This document shows positions 25,354-33,272 of a stretch of DNA of 46,142 nucleotides, piece after piece (position 1 is the first letter of the stretch; the number at the start of each line of letters is the position of its first letter). The position numbers and the translations under genes are program-made. The notes under the pieces were generated by a model that saw nothing but the letters and a program-made list of their open reading frames with translations, was not told where the DNA came from and did no database searches. Origin of the DNA: Anabaena sp. UHCC 0187 (GTDB taxonomy: Bacteria; Cyanobacteriota; Cyanobacteriia; Cyanobacteriales; Nostocaceae); contig NZ_VILB01000012.1 of the NCBI RefSeq assembly GCF_009712035.1, positions 1 through 46,142 of the forward strand, written 5' to 3'.

Positions 25354-27378
25354 CTACCGCCAATCATCCCAATTTTCGTTAAAAATAGAAGTATCAGGAA
25401 AAGCCGTAGGATTCCCATTTGCTTCCAACAGCTTTCTTAAAATTTGTAATTGCGGTTCTTGTTTAGGCAAATTATCAACTAATTGATAGGGTGCAATTCC
25501 TTGTTTTAATGCAAAACTAGCCACAGTTCCCGCAGCAGCGCCAGAAGACCATTCAAAGGAATGAACCCGATAAGCAGCAGCAGCAATATGACTAGTAGCA
25601 ATACTTTTTCCCCCTACCAATAAATTATCAATTTTTTGGGGAATCATTGCCCGTAGCGCAATTTGGAAAGGATAAGCTTGTCCTGCACCTCGTCTTTCTC
25701 CCGCACGTTCAGTATTACCAGGTGCTTCTACTGGACTTTTTGTCATGCAAGGATGAAAATCTATGGCATAATGACCAATACCCACAGCATCAGGGTAAAT
25801 TGTCGAACGAGTTCTTCGCATAGCTTTTTCTGGGGGAATTTCCCCCTTAATTACAGATGTTGCTTCCAAACCTGATACAGTTGCTTTTAAACTGCGATAC
25901 ATATTTGCTGGTAGAGTTTTCCGATAATATTCATCATTATAATTACGACGAGAAATATCAACTTCCCAAATTCCAAAACCCTCCGGTTGTCCCCAGCTAG
26001 GACGGCCAATAATCCTTCTTCCTTCCCTCATGTAGGGGTATTTAGATAAACCATGAACTGTCCCCATGGGCGAATCTAAACCTGTTAAAAAACGGATATT
26101 TGTTTGCGGTTGTTTGACACCTTCTCCTAATTGAGAATCTGTAGTTCCCCCATACAACCAATAAAAAAATGAAAATGCTTTTTCTTCAGCTTTACGCAGG
26201 GATTCTGTGCGGAGTCCACCTTGCCAACCTCCTGGTTTTAACTGTCCAGAATTTTCTAATTGTTGACGAGTGTAAATGAGATTATCTGCGGCTGTTCCCG
26301 GACGGTAATCATTTCCCCAAGTCCAGTTTTGCATGGAAATATCCCCCGGTGTGGGTGCAGTAAATTTCACACCATTGAATGTAGTTGGTTGTCCTTTTTC
26401 TGGACTCCAAATTCGCCGATAGGTAAAGACTAAATCAAAGTTTGCTAATCGTTTTAATTCATAACTAAAATATGGTGAATATTGTAAATAAAATGGGGGC
26501 ATTGTTTGGCTTTGCTGCTCTTTTGTTGCCTCCATTGCAAAGGTATAAGTGAAACCTTGGGTACAATAAGGATCATTTGTAGTGCTAGAAGATGAAGGTT
26601 CAAGATAGGAACGGGCATCAATTCCTAGACGATAAGGAACATCTGCTAAAGCGATAATTTCCCCGGTTTCACTTGCGTCTATAATGTACCATTTTCCTGG
26701 GTTATTTTGAGATTGTTTGGGGAGAAAACGAATGATAGTTTTACTCAATTGAGATGAATTTTTATAGCTATAAGCATCTTCAATGGTTTGAGATAAAGGA
26801 TTAGTATTTAGAGGTGGTTGATTTTTTGCTGGTTGATGTTGAATAGCTATGGCGTTATTAATAATTTTGCCATCTTTGCTAATTTCTAAATCTTTAATTA
26901 CCGTATTGGGAAACCATTGTAATTTTCCTCTACCTTTTTTTTCCGCATCATTGAGCATTTGTGTCATGATATTGTGAGCATCATGAGGAAGAAAACAGGA
27001 GTCACTTACCCAACAGTCACCAGGGTTAAGTTTGCCATATTTGCGTTGAATGCGGTTTCTTAATTCGGAATAACCGCGAGAATAAAATTGTTTATCTCTT
27101 TGGGTTGGTCTTTCGTCTAATGCAGATGTCCCTTGGGAGGAGATTTGTCCCCCCAACCAGTCGGTTATTTCTGTTAAACAAACTGTGCGTCCTGCAAGTA
27201 AGCTTTCGTAAGCTGTGGCTACTCCTGAGAGTCCACCACCGACAATGAGAAGCTCGCAATTGACGGTTTTATCTGGTGTACGTGGGGGAGTAGCGGTAAC
27301 GGCATAGGGGATAATAAAGGTGGTAAATAGGCTGAGACTGATGAAGGTTTGCAAGCGGTTTTTGTATTTACGTTTCAT
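25354..27378 (-). CDS. exported FAD-dependent oxidoreductase
   Basis: A 674-residue flavoprotein of the FAD_oxidored group (PF12831-like). Residues 11-30 form a signal peptide core ending AVTAT. The mature protein starts with a Rossmann motif CELLIVGGGLSG (GGGLSG at 47-52), then WLGGQISSQGTSALDE, typical of this group. The C-terminal FAD motif is near DNLLVGGKSIATSHIAAAAYRVH. No twin-arginine pair is visible, so the route of export of a flavin enzyme is unclear. The substrate is unknown; members are often annotated xanthan lyase-like without proof. It is an isolated minus-strand gene upstream of clpS. Confidence 0.8.
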   Translation of the reverse strand: MKRKYKNRLQTFISLSLFTTFIIPYAVTATPPRTPDKTVNCELLIVGGGLSGVATAYESLLAGRTVCLTEITDWLGGQISSQGTSALDERPTQRDKQFYSRGYSELRNRIQRKYGKLNPGDCWVSDSCFLPHDAHNIMTQMLNDAEKKGRGKLQWFPNTVIKDLEISKDGKIINNAIAIQHQPAKNQPPLNTNPLSQTIEDAYSYKNSSQLSKTIIRFLPKQSQNNPGKWYIIDASETGEIIALADVPYRLGIDARSYLEPSSSSTTNDPYCTQGFTYTFAMEATKEQQSQTMPPFYLQYSPYFSYELKRLANFDLVFTYRRIWSPEKGQPTTFNGVKFTAPTPGDISMQNWTWGNDYRPGTAADNLIYTRQQLENSGQLKPGGWQGGLRTESLRKAEEKAFSFFYWLYGGTTDSQLGEGVKQPQTNIRFLTGLDSPMGTVHGLSKYPYMREGRRIIGRPSWGQPEGFGIWEVDISRRNYNDEYYRKTLPANMYRSLKATVSGLEATSVIKGEIPPEKAMRRTRSTIYPDAVGIGHYAIDFHPCMTKSPVEAPGNTERAGERRGAGQAYPFQIALRAMIPQKIDNLLVGGKSIATSHIAAAAYRVHSFEWSSGAAAGTVASFALKQGIAPYQLVDNLPKQEPQLQILRKLLEANGNPTAFPDTSIFNENWDDWR

Positions 27379-27464
27379 GGTTTCTGCACTCTGTAAACTA
27401 CTACGTCAAATTGTAGACGGTAGCATTGGGGAAAGGTTCATACCTGATTGTACATGATTATGGT

Positions 27465-27505
27465 ACTTAAAGTCCGTGGACTTAAAAACATCAATGGCTT
27501 TTAAT
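27465..27505 (+). promoter_or_regulatory. C-box operator and promoter of the restriction operon
   Basis: Two half-operators, ACTTAAAGTC (27465-27474) and GACTTAAAAAC (27479-27489), flank CGTG. This is the layout of C-boxes bound by restriction-modification controller proteins. TGGACT (27477-27482), a 17-base spacer and TTTAAT (27500-27505) make a promoter overlapping the right half-site. The -10 box ends 7 bases before the C gene ATG, which predicts a leaderless or nearly leaderless transcript, as known for several C-protein systems. Confidence 0.72.
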
Positions 27506-27512
27506 TGTCTTT

Positions 27513-27737
27513 ATGACAACATCTAATAGTGAAAATATCCAAAAAGAATTTGGTAATCGTCTACGTCAAATTAGGCAAAATATGGGGCTGTCTCAAGAAG
27601 AATTAGCGCATTTATGTAACTTAGACCGGAGTTATGTGGGAGGTGTAGAACGTGGAGAAAGAAATATTAGTCTTGTGAATATTCATAAAATTGCAAATGC
27701 GTTAAATATTTCACCTAGAGAGTTTTTTAATGACTAA
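27513..27737 (+). CDS. restriction-modification controller (C) protein, XRE-type HTH
   Basis: A 74-residue helix-turn-helix protein of the C-protein family. The HTH is RLRQIRQNMGLSQEELAHLC followed by the recognition segment LDRSYVGGVERGERNISL, typical of C-proteins. Length and lack of extra domains also fit. C-proteins bind C-boxes as dimers. At low level they activate the C and R genes, and at high level they repress them, which delays endonuclease expression on entry to a new host. The C-box is directly upstream. The gene overlaps the endonuclease gene by 8 bases (ATGACTAA), so the two are translated together. No Shine-Dalgarno sequence is visible, consistent with a leaderless start. Confidence 0.9.
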   Translation: MTTSNSENIQKEFGNRLRQIRQNMGLSQEELAHLCNLDRSYVGGVERGERNISLVNIHKIANALNISPREFFND

Positions 27738-28611
27738 TATTCCTGATAATATAAGATTGAAGGAGCTTGCAATTATTGCTAACTCAAATAAGCTTTTTTT
27801 TGATGATTTTATTAATTTTATAGAATCAGAAAATTATAGTAATCTACATGAATTTGTTATTGAAAAAAATTCACCCAAAGCACAACAAGTTTTACTAAAA
27901 TATTTAAAGCGCAAAATGCCCAAAGACTTAAATTTATATGACGGAATTGCTCGTCCATATCCTCAAAGTAAAGCAAAATGGCTGTTTTTAGGTTGGATTT
28001 TTAGGGATGCTCCCATACAAAGATTACAAAACATACTCAAAAATATTGATGGGACAGCTAATGAGCGTAAAGCAATACTTTTAAATGATGTACGTGAATA
28101 TGTATCTACTATTTTACCTGAACCAGAAAGATGGGAATGGTTTCCTATTTGTGAAGTTATGATGGAACGATTAGAAGGAAGTCGTCGAGCCATAAAAGGA
28201 AATTTATTTGAAGCAATTATTCGTACAAATTTGAAAGAAATATTCAAACATAACAATCTCAAACTAACAATTGGGGAAACTCAAATTAAACTTGGTGGTG
28301 AGACTTATGACGTAACAATTATGGGAGACAAAGGAACTATATTAATTCCAGTAAAAACAAGAGAAACAACAGGTGGTGGTCATGCTCTACTTTTTACCAG
28401 AGATATTAATCAAGCAATTGAAAAAGCGAGAAATGATGGACATAAATGTATTCCCATTATCATAGCGGAAACGTGGAAAATAGATTTTGATTTACTGAAA
28501 TCCCAAGATTTTATTCACATTGATAAAAATCCCAATCAAATAATTGAAGTAGAACAATTACTCAATAATAAACTTAAAGAGATTTTACATATTTTTCAAT
28601 CAATTGAATGA
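27730..28611 (+). CDS. type II restriction endonuclease (putative)
   Basis: A 293-residue protein assigned as the endonuclease by position: it follows and overlaps the C-protein gene and is convergent with a DNA methyltransferase gene. A possible PD-(D/E)XK core is a helix with Glu161 (KGNLFEAIIRTNLK), then Asp194 (ETYDVTIMGD) and Lys209 in ILIPVKTRETTGGGHA. The acidic residue expected two before the Lys is Pro207, so the site is either rearranged or of another fold. Recognition sequence unknown. The stop codon directly abuts that of the methyltransferase gene, leaving no room for a terminator between them. Confidence 0.78.
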   Translation: MTNIPDNIRLKELAIIANSNKLFFDDFINFIESENYSNLHEFVIEKNSPKAQQVLLKYLKRKMPKDLNLYDGIARPYPQSKAKWLFLGWIFRDAPIQRLQNILKNIDGTANERKAILLNDVREYVSTILPEPERWEWFPICEVMMERLEGSRRAIKGNLFEAIIRTNLKEIFKHNNLKLTIGETQIKLGGETYDVTIMGDKGTILIPVKTRETTGGGHALLFTRDINQAIEKARNDGHKCIPIIIAETWKIDFDLLKSQDFIHIDKNPNQIIEVEQLLNNKLKEILHIFQSIE

Positions 28612-29550
28612 TTATGTTGAAAAAATTCTCTTGATAGCAATTTTACAGTAATCTTCATTGAGTTCAATACCAATAAATTTACGTCCTTTCTTCATAGATA
28701 CTAAACCTACTGTACCAGCACCAAAAAAGGGATCAAGAACTATTCCCCCTTCAGACGAACCTGCTAAAATACATGGTTCTATTAATTGTTCTGGAAAAAC
28801 AGCAAAATGTGCATCTCTGAATTTAGATAAAGGAACTTCCCAAACTGTTCTTTTATTTCTACCTTTAGGATGAAAAGCTTGATCCCATCTTCCGTTATGT
28901 AAATTAGAATTACCTGAATTTTTGCCTTGTTCTGGAGTTCCTCCTTTTTTACCTAGATGATTCCGTCCTCCTCGCATTTTACTATTTTCGGAAAAAGTTA
29001 CATGAGGTTCACGAATAGCATCTGTATCATAGTAATACTTGGAACTTTTGGCAAATAAAAACATATATTCGTGATCAGTTGTCGGACGATTTTTCACAGA
29101 AGATGGCATAGCATTGGGTTTATACCAGATAATATCTGATCTTAAAATCCATCCTCTTTCTTTAAGAGCTAATGCCAATTTCCAAGGTAATCCTGCTAAA
29201 TTCCCATCTATATATTTATCACCTAAATTTATCCAAAGTGTGCCATCTTCTTTTAAAACTCTTTTGACTTCATCAAATATTTCTAAGAGTTTGTTTATAT
29301 ATTCATCTGGATTCTCTTCAATTCCAATTTGTTCTTCTGTACAATAGTCACGTTGACCATAATAAGGAGGACTGGTAATAACTGTTTGCACTAATGAATT
29401 TGGTAGTTTTTTTAGAGAATTTAAAGCTTCTCCATTAATGAGAAAATTTGCTTGCTCTAAATCAATTTCACCAATATCTTCTATTTTTACTATTAACTTT
29501 CGATCTAAATCCGCAAACAGTGGTAGATTTGCAGTGATATAATCCAACAC
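28612..29550 (-). CDS. type II DNA methyltransferase, beta-class (N4-cytosine or N6-adenine)
   Basis: A 312-residue DNA methyltransferase. Catalytic motif IV TSPPY (59-63, TSPPYYGQRDY) comes before the SAM-binding motif I DPFFGAGTVG (273-282), the beta-class order. The Ser in TSPPY favours N4-cytosine methylation, though N6-adenine is not excluded. The region between (about 180-235, rich in Gly, Lys and Asn) is the likely target recognition part. The start is GTG at 29550 with no in-frame ATG nearby; a TTG follows directly. It protects the host site of the convergent restriction endonuclease. No C-box is visible upstream, so it is probably expressed independently. Confidence 0.9.
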   Translation of the reverse strand: MLDYITANLPLFADLDRKLIVKIEDIGEIDLEQANFLINGEALNSLKKLPNSLVQTVITSPPYYGQRDYCTEEQIGIEENPDEYINKLLEIFDEVKRVLKEDGTLWINLGDKYIDGNLAGLPWKLALALKERGWILRSDIIWYKPNAMPSSVKNRPTTDHEYMFLFAKSSKYYYDTDAIREPHVTFSENSKMRGGRNHLGKKGGTPEQGKNSGNSNLHNGRWDQAFHPKGRNKRTVWEVPLSKFRDAHFAVFPEQLIEPCILAGSSEGGIVLDPFFGAGTVGLVSMKKGRKFIGIELNEDYCKIAIKRIFST

Positions 29551-29622
29551 AGAATTTACTTTAACTCTTAGATGGTATTTATAGTCATTTTAAACTATTT
29601 CAGCCTTAACAACAACCAGGCA

Positions 29623-29772
29623 CTAAGATTTTTCCTTTTTCTTGTTCCTGAGACTGAAAGCTAATTTAATTTCTACTAACGCTGCTTCCTCTGGGGTTAG
29701 TTCCATAAATTCTGCAACTGTTCCCACTTTCCACCCTTTAGCTCCTAGATATTCTCTCTTTGATTGATCCAT
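29623..29772 (-). CDS. truncated antitoxin-like/XRE-type small protein
   Basis: A 49-residue open frame from ATG at 29772 to TAG at 29623. It starts MDQSKREYLGAKGWKVGTV and continues AEFMELTPEEAALVEIKLAFSL. This matches the N-terminal part of cyanobacterial HTH antitoxin-like proteins (GWKVGTV-x-EFL-x-LTPEE), which normally go on to a helix-turn-helix of about 50 more residues. Here it ends in a Lys-rich tail (RNKKKEKS) before any HTH. It could be a decayed antitoxin gene or a short functional form. It lies between the methyltransferase gene and the coiled-coil/TPR gene, with no toxin gene next to it. Confidence 0.6.
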   Translation of the reverse strand: MDQSKREYLGAKGWKVGTVAEFMELTPEEAALVEIKLAFSLRNKKKEKS

Positions 29773-29907
29773 AATTCCATCCTCTCCCCAAATCTGTTAA
29801 TATCAAAAAAACCCCTAAAAATCCAGTCACCCTACAACAATCATCTATCATAGATGGCATATAAACACACCGCTGCAAAAACTAACCACCGGATAGGGAA
29901 AATAGTT

Positions 29908-32241
29908 ATGAAGAACAAAAACCCCATATTCTCAAATCTAGCTTTAAAAAGTGCCATTTTCTTGTCACCCTTACTGCTATCAACAGCTTTTATCAGTGGT
30001 TATCCTGTACCATCTGCTACTGCTCAGGTACTATCAAATCAGGAACGAGAAGAATTAGCGCGACTGCGACAAGAAACCAAAACTCAAAAACAAGTTCAAT
30101 CGGATTTTGAACGTGCTTTTACTCGCACGAATACTTTGCTCAATATTTGGTTGACTATTTTAAGTTTATTTCCTGTAGCTTTAATTGCCATTTTATGGTT
30201 TTTTCGTCGAACGGTAATTCGGGAAATTGTCGAACGAGCAATGCAGCAAATTCAAGGTATTGAAAATTTGCAAACTCAATTAACTACAGTTCAAGCAGAA
30301 GCAAAACAACTGATTCAAGCATCTAAAAATACTACTCAAGAATTAGCACAGGAAGTTAATACTCTTAAACAAAAAATTCAAGGTGAAGAAGAAAATTTAT
30401 CTATTCTTTTATCTGATTTACCCAAATCGAAACAAGAGTTTTTAACAGCTTTGGAAATTGAAGTTAAATCTGCTCAGGAGAATATCAGTAATTTAGAGTT
30501 TAGATTAAATACTCAATTAGAACAATTAAATTTATCGGCTCAACAGCAAAAAATTACAATTGACAATATCAAAAAGTTAGAATTTGAGTTATTTTCTCAA
30601 TTTACTCAACTCAAATCAGAAGTAGAAAATCAAAAAGATATTGCTGTTAGTGATATTGAACGATCTCGCGCTGATTTAATATCTCAATTTCAAGGCTTAG
30701 AGTCGGAAACTCAACAACAGAAATATCATACTGTTGAGAATTTAGCAAAGTTACAATCAGAATTTACTAGTGAATTATCTCAATTTCAGTTAGATATTAA
30801 AAATCAAAAAGATATAGTTATAGAGAATATCGAAAATCTCAATAATCTATTTAAATCGGAAGTTACTGAGTTAAAAACTGACACGCAAGTCCAAAAATAT
30901 CAATTACTTGAAGATTTAGCTATATTAAAAAGCGAATTTTCTCAACAACTGGGAGAATTACAAAATACGGCTATTCAACGACAACAGCAAATTATTGAGA
31001 ATTTAGAAAAATCTGGGGGAGAATTTACATCTCAGTTTTCAGATTTACAACTTGATGTCCAAAATCAGCAAATTACCGTTCTCGAAAATCTGCAAAAGTT
31101 AGAAATTGAATTTTCTCAACAGTTGGGAGAATTACAAAATACTGCTATTCAACGACAACAGCAAATCATTGAGAATTTAGAGAAATCTGGAGAAGAATTT
31201 ACATCTCAGTTTTCCGGGTTACAAACTGACGTGCAAAATCAGCAAATTACTGTTCTGGAAAATTTGCAAAAGTTAGAAATTGAATTTTCTCAACAATTGG
31301 GAGAATTACAAAATGCGGCTATTCAACGACAACAGCAAATTATTGAGAATTTAGAGAAATCTGGGGAAGAATTTACATCTCAGTTTTCCGGGTTACAAAC
31401 TGACGTGCAAAATCAGCAAATTACTGTTCTGGAAAATTTGCAAAAGTTAGAAATTGATGCTCAAGAACGTAAAGAGATAATTCTCGAAGAATTAGCAAAA
31501 ATTACACCTAATCCAGAAAAAGCACCAGAAGCATTACAACCACAAGTTTCTATTGATGATTATATCAAACAAGCAGAAATACTATTTTTAGGAAAACGCC
31601 ATGAAGATGCTTTAGCTATTTATGAGCAACTGATTACAATTCAACCAGAAAATCCAGAAAATTGGCTAAAACGTGGCATACTTCTCAATAGATTAAAACG
31701 CTACAAAGATGCTATAGCTTCCTACAATCAAGCTATTAAAATTAATCCTGAATATCATCAAGCTTGGTGTGATATTGGTGTAGCTTGTGGAAATTTAGGA
31801 AAACATCAAGAAGCTTTTAACTGTTTTGATAAAGCTACTAAAATTAAGCCTGACGATGGAGTTGCTTGGATGAATTGTGGGTTATCTTTGGTAGAATTGG
31901 AACGTTATGAAGATGCAGTAATTTCTTTTGATAAAGCTTTAGAATTTCAACCCAATTCTCCTAAAGTGTGGGATAAACGGGGTTATACTTTAGTAATGTT
32001 GGGAGAAGATGATGAAGCAATTACCAGTTTTGATAAAGCATTAGAAATTAAACCCGATTATCCTAGTGCTTATTATCACAAAGCTGCCTGTTATGCACTC
32101 CAAAGAAAGGTTGAATTAGCTTTAGAAAATTTACAAAAAGCTATGGAACTTAATCCCAGTTATCGAGAAGATGCTGCAAATGATATTGATTTTGATGAGA
32201 TTAAAAATGAGTCTGGTTTCCAAACATTAATTCAGGGTTGA
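29908..32241 (+). CDS. envelope coiled-coil and TPR-repeat protein
   Basis: A 777-residue protein from the ATG at 29908, chosen over an ATG 18 codons earlier because AGGG lies 9 bases upstream and a signal peptide then begins (hydrophobic core ending PSATAQV). A transmembrane segment follows (NIWLTILSLFPVALIAILWFF, about residues 85-105). A coiled coil of about 440 residues comes next, containing three nearly identical 58-residue repeats. The C-terminus has about six TPR motifs (for example NWLKRGILLNRLKRYKDAI). The layout suggests an envelope-anchored scaffold for protein assembly; a specific role is not known. It is transcribed alone. Confidence 0.8.
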   Translation: MKNKNPIFSNLALKSAIFLSPLLLSTAFISGYPVPSATAQVLSNQEREELARLRQETKTQKQVQSDFERAFTRTNTLLNIWLTILSLFPVALIAILWFFRRTVIREIVERAMQQIQGIENLQTQLTTVQAEAKQLIQASKNTTQELAQEVNTLKQKIQGEEENLSILLSDLPKSKQEFLTALEIEVKSAQENISNLEFRLNTQLEQLNLSAQQQKITIDNIKKLEFELFSQFTQLKSEVENQKDIAVSDIERSRADLISQFQGLESETQQQKYHTVENLAKLQSEFTSELSQFQLDIKNQKDIVIENIENLNNLFKSEVTELKTDTQVQKYQLLEDLAILKSEFSQQLGELQNTAIQRQQQIIENLEKSGGEFTSQFSDLQLDVQNQQITVLENLQKLEIEFSQQLGELQNTAIQRQQQIIENLEKSGEEFTSQFSGLQTDVQNQQITVLENLQKLEIEFSQQLGELQNAAIQRQQQIIENLEKSGEEFTSQFSGLQTDVQNQQITVLENLQKLEIDAQERKEIILEELAKITPNPEKAPEALQPQVSIDDYIKQAEILFLGKRHEDALAIYEQLITIQPENPENWLKRGILLNRLKRYKDAIASYNQAIKINPEYHQAWCDIGVACGNLGKHQEAFNCFDKATKIKPDDGVAWMNCGLSLVELERYEDAVISFDKALEFQPNSPKVWDKRGYTLVMLGEDDEAITSFDKALEIKPDYPSAYYHKAACYALQRKVELALENLQKAMELNPSYREDAANDIDFDEIKNESGFQTLIQG
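30937..31458. repeat. three tandem 174-bp coding repeats
   Basis: Units at 30937-31110, 31111-31284 and 31285-31458 each code for 58 residues, starting FSQQLGELQN and ending LQKLEI. Units 2 and 3 are nearly identical in DNA, which points to recent expansion. A 58-residue unit is not a multiple of seven, so the heptad register shifts at each junction. Confidence 0.9.
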
Positions 32242-32271
32242 TATTAGGAAACCTACATTATTAAACTTTGT

Positions 32272-32306
32272 GTTGGGTAACATACGTCAACCCAACCTAC
32301 ATTTTT
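32272..32306 (+). terminator. hairpin terminator/REP-like repeat after the coiled-coil/TPR gene
   Basis: A 7-base stem (GTTGGGT and ACCCAAC) with an 11-base loop is followed by CTACATTTTTT. This GTTGGGTxxx...ACCCAACCTACA element is common in cyanobacteria. It begins about 30 bases past the stop and has a T run, so it can end the transcript. Confidence 0.6.
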
Positions 32307-32312
32307 TGGAAT

Positions 32313-32735
32313 TTAATAATCTTCATCATCATATATATTATCTATGTAATCGCATTCATAGTTGCCTTTGATTTCTTGATTAAAAAATTCACCAATGGAA
32401 TCTGCTGAATGAAAATCTTCCCAAGTTTCTGCTTCTACATCAAAATATTGGTAAACTTCACCACTTTGAAATTCTACTTGCAAAATTTGTGAATCAGCAT
32501 CATAACCAATTGCATAAGCTACAGAAGAATTAACCGGTAGCATGGGAATTTCTTCTTCTGCGGGTACAGTATCAGAAACTACCTCATTTAGTTGTTTTAA
32601 GCCTTCGTAAGCTTCTACTGGTGCGGAAATTTGCATTAATTCAAACTCGTTGCCTCTGTCGAGTAATAATTGCAAATATCCCTCAGAGTGAGAAATTGCC
32701 AATAAACTGCTTAAATCCATTTTAGATAGCTTCAT
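32313..32735 (-). CDS. KTSC-domain protein
   Basis: A 140-residue protein from the ATG at 32735, chosen because GGGAG lies 8 bases upstream and the family-like sequence begins there (MKLSKMDLSSLLAI). The C-terminal 65 residues form a KTSC domain: VNSSVAYAIGYDADSQILQV, EFQSGEVYQYFDV, then SIGEFFNQEIKGNY. The domain's function is not established; it is found alone or fused to nucleic-acid enzymes. The N-terminal half is acidic and not recognised. No operon partner is apparent. Confidence 0.75.
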   Translation of the reverse strand: MKLSKMDLSSLLAISHSEGYLQLLLDRGNEFELMQISAPVEAYEGLKQLNEVVSDTVPAEEEIPMLPVNSSVAYAIGYDADSQILQVEFQSGEVYQYFDVEAETWEDFHSADSIGEFFNQEIKGNYECDYIDNIYDDEDY

Positions 32736-33004
32736 TGCTTTACTCCCTAGAGGTAGATGACAGTGAGAACCAAATTTATATAGTACAAAATTACTATATT
32801 CGCGTTTGGCTGTCAACTACTACAGGGAAGAGGTTAAAATCAGCGTAGTGAGACTAGCTTTTTTAGTACAAACAATCAACAATTGTTCTCTTTTGACTAA
32901 TTAATCTAGAAAATTTAAGATATACTGTTTTTTCAAGCATAATGCAGTTAGTTAAGACGCATATTTTTGTGACTTTTAATTGAGTTTTCACTCCTTTTTT
33001 ACCT

Positions 33005-33199
33005 ATGACAATTAAACTCACTGTTCCTGGAATGGCTTGTTCTGCTTGTGCTAATAATATTACCAATGCAGTTAAAGCTGTTGATGCTAATGCTATTGTG
33101 GAAGCTGATCCTCAAACCAAGTTTGTCAATGTAGAAACTCAAGCTTCGGAATCTGCTATTAAAGAAGCTTTGATTGCTGCTGGTTATCCTCCTGCTTAA
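33005..33199 (+). CDS. heavy-metal-associated domain copper chaperone
   Basis: A 64-residue single HMA domain with the ferredoxin-like beta-alpha-beta-beta-alpha-beta fold. The metal site is CSAC in GMACSACANNITNAV. It matches Atx1/CopZ-type chaperones, which carry Cu(I) to P-type ATPases in the cytosol; in cyanobacteria Atx1 supplies the thylakoid copper pump. An Ile or Ala replaces the loop-5 residue seen in some relatives, so the metal is inferred. The gene is single, followed directly by a strong hairpin terminator. No copper ATPase gene is in the window. Confidence 0.88.
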   Translation: MTIKLTVPGMACSACANNITNAVKAVDANAIVEADPQTKFVNVETQASESAIKEALIAAGYPPA

Positions 33200-33204
33200 A
33201 ATCA

Positions 33205-33240
33205 AATCCCCGATTTCTTTGAGAAGTCGGGGATTTTGTT
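33205..33240 (+). terminator. rho-independent-type hairpin after the metallochaperone gene
   Basis: A 14-base stem (AATCCCCGATTTCT and AGAAGTCGGGGATT, one G-T wobble) with a 3-base loop runs into TTGTT, 5 bases past the stop. It is a near copy of the hairpin at 25318. Confidence 0.75.
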
Positions 33241-33272
33241 ATTTCGGCTGAATATGATGGGAAATTTGGAAA

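Noticed and set aside
32817-33004. Possible metal-responsive promoter between the KTSC and chaperone genes
   Set aside because: TTGACT and TATACT are present but 22 bases apart, too wide for a standard promoter, and no clear operator is seen.
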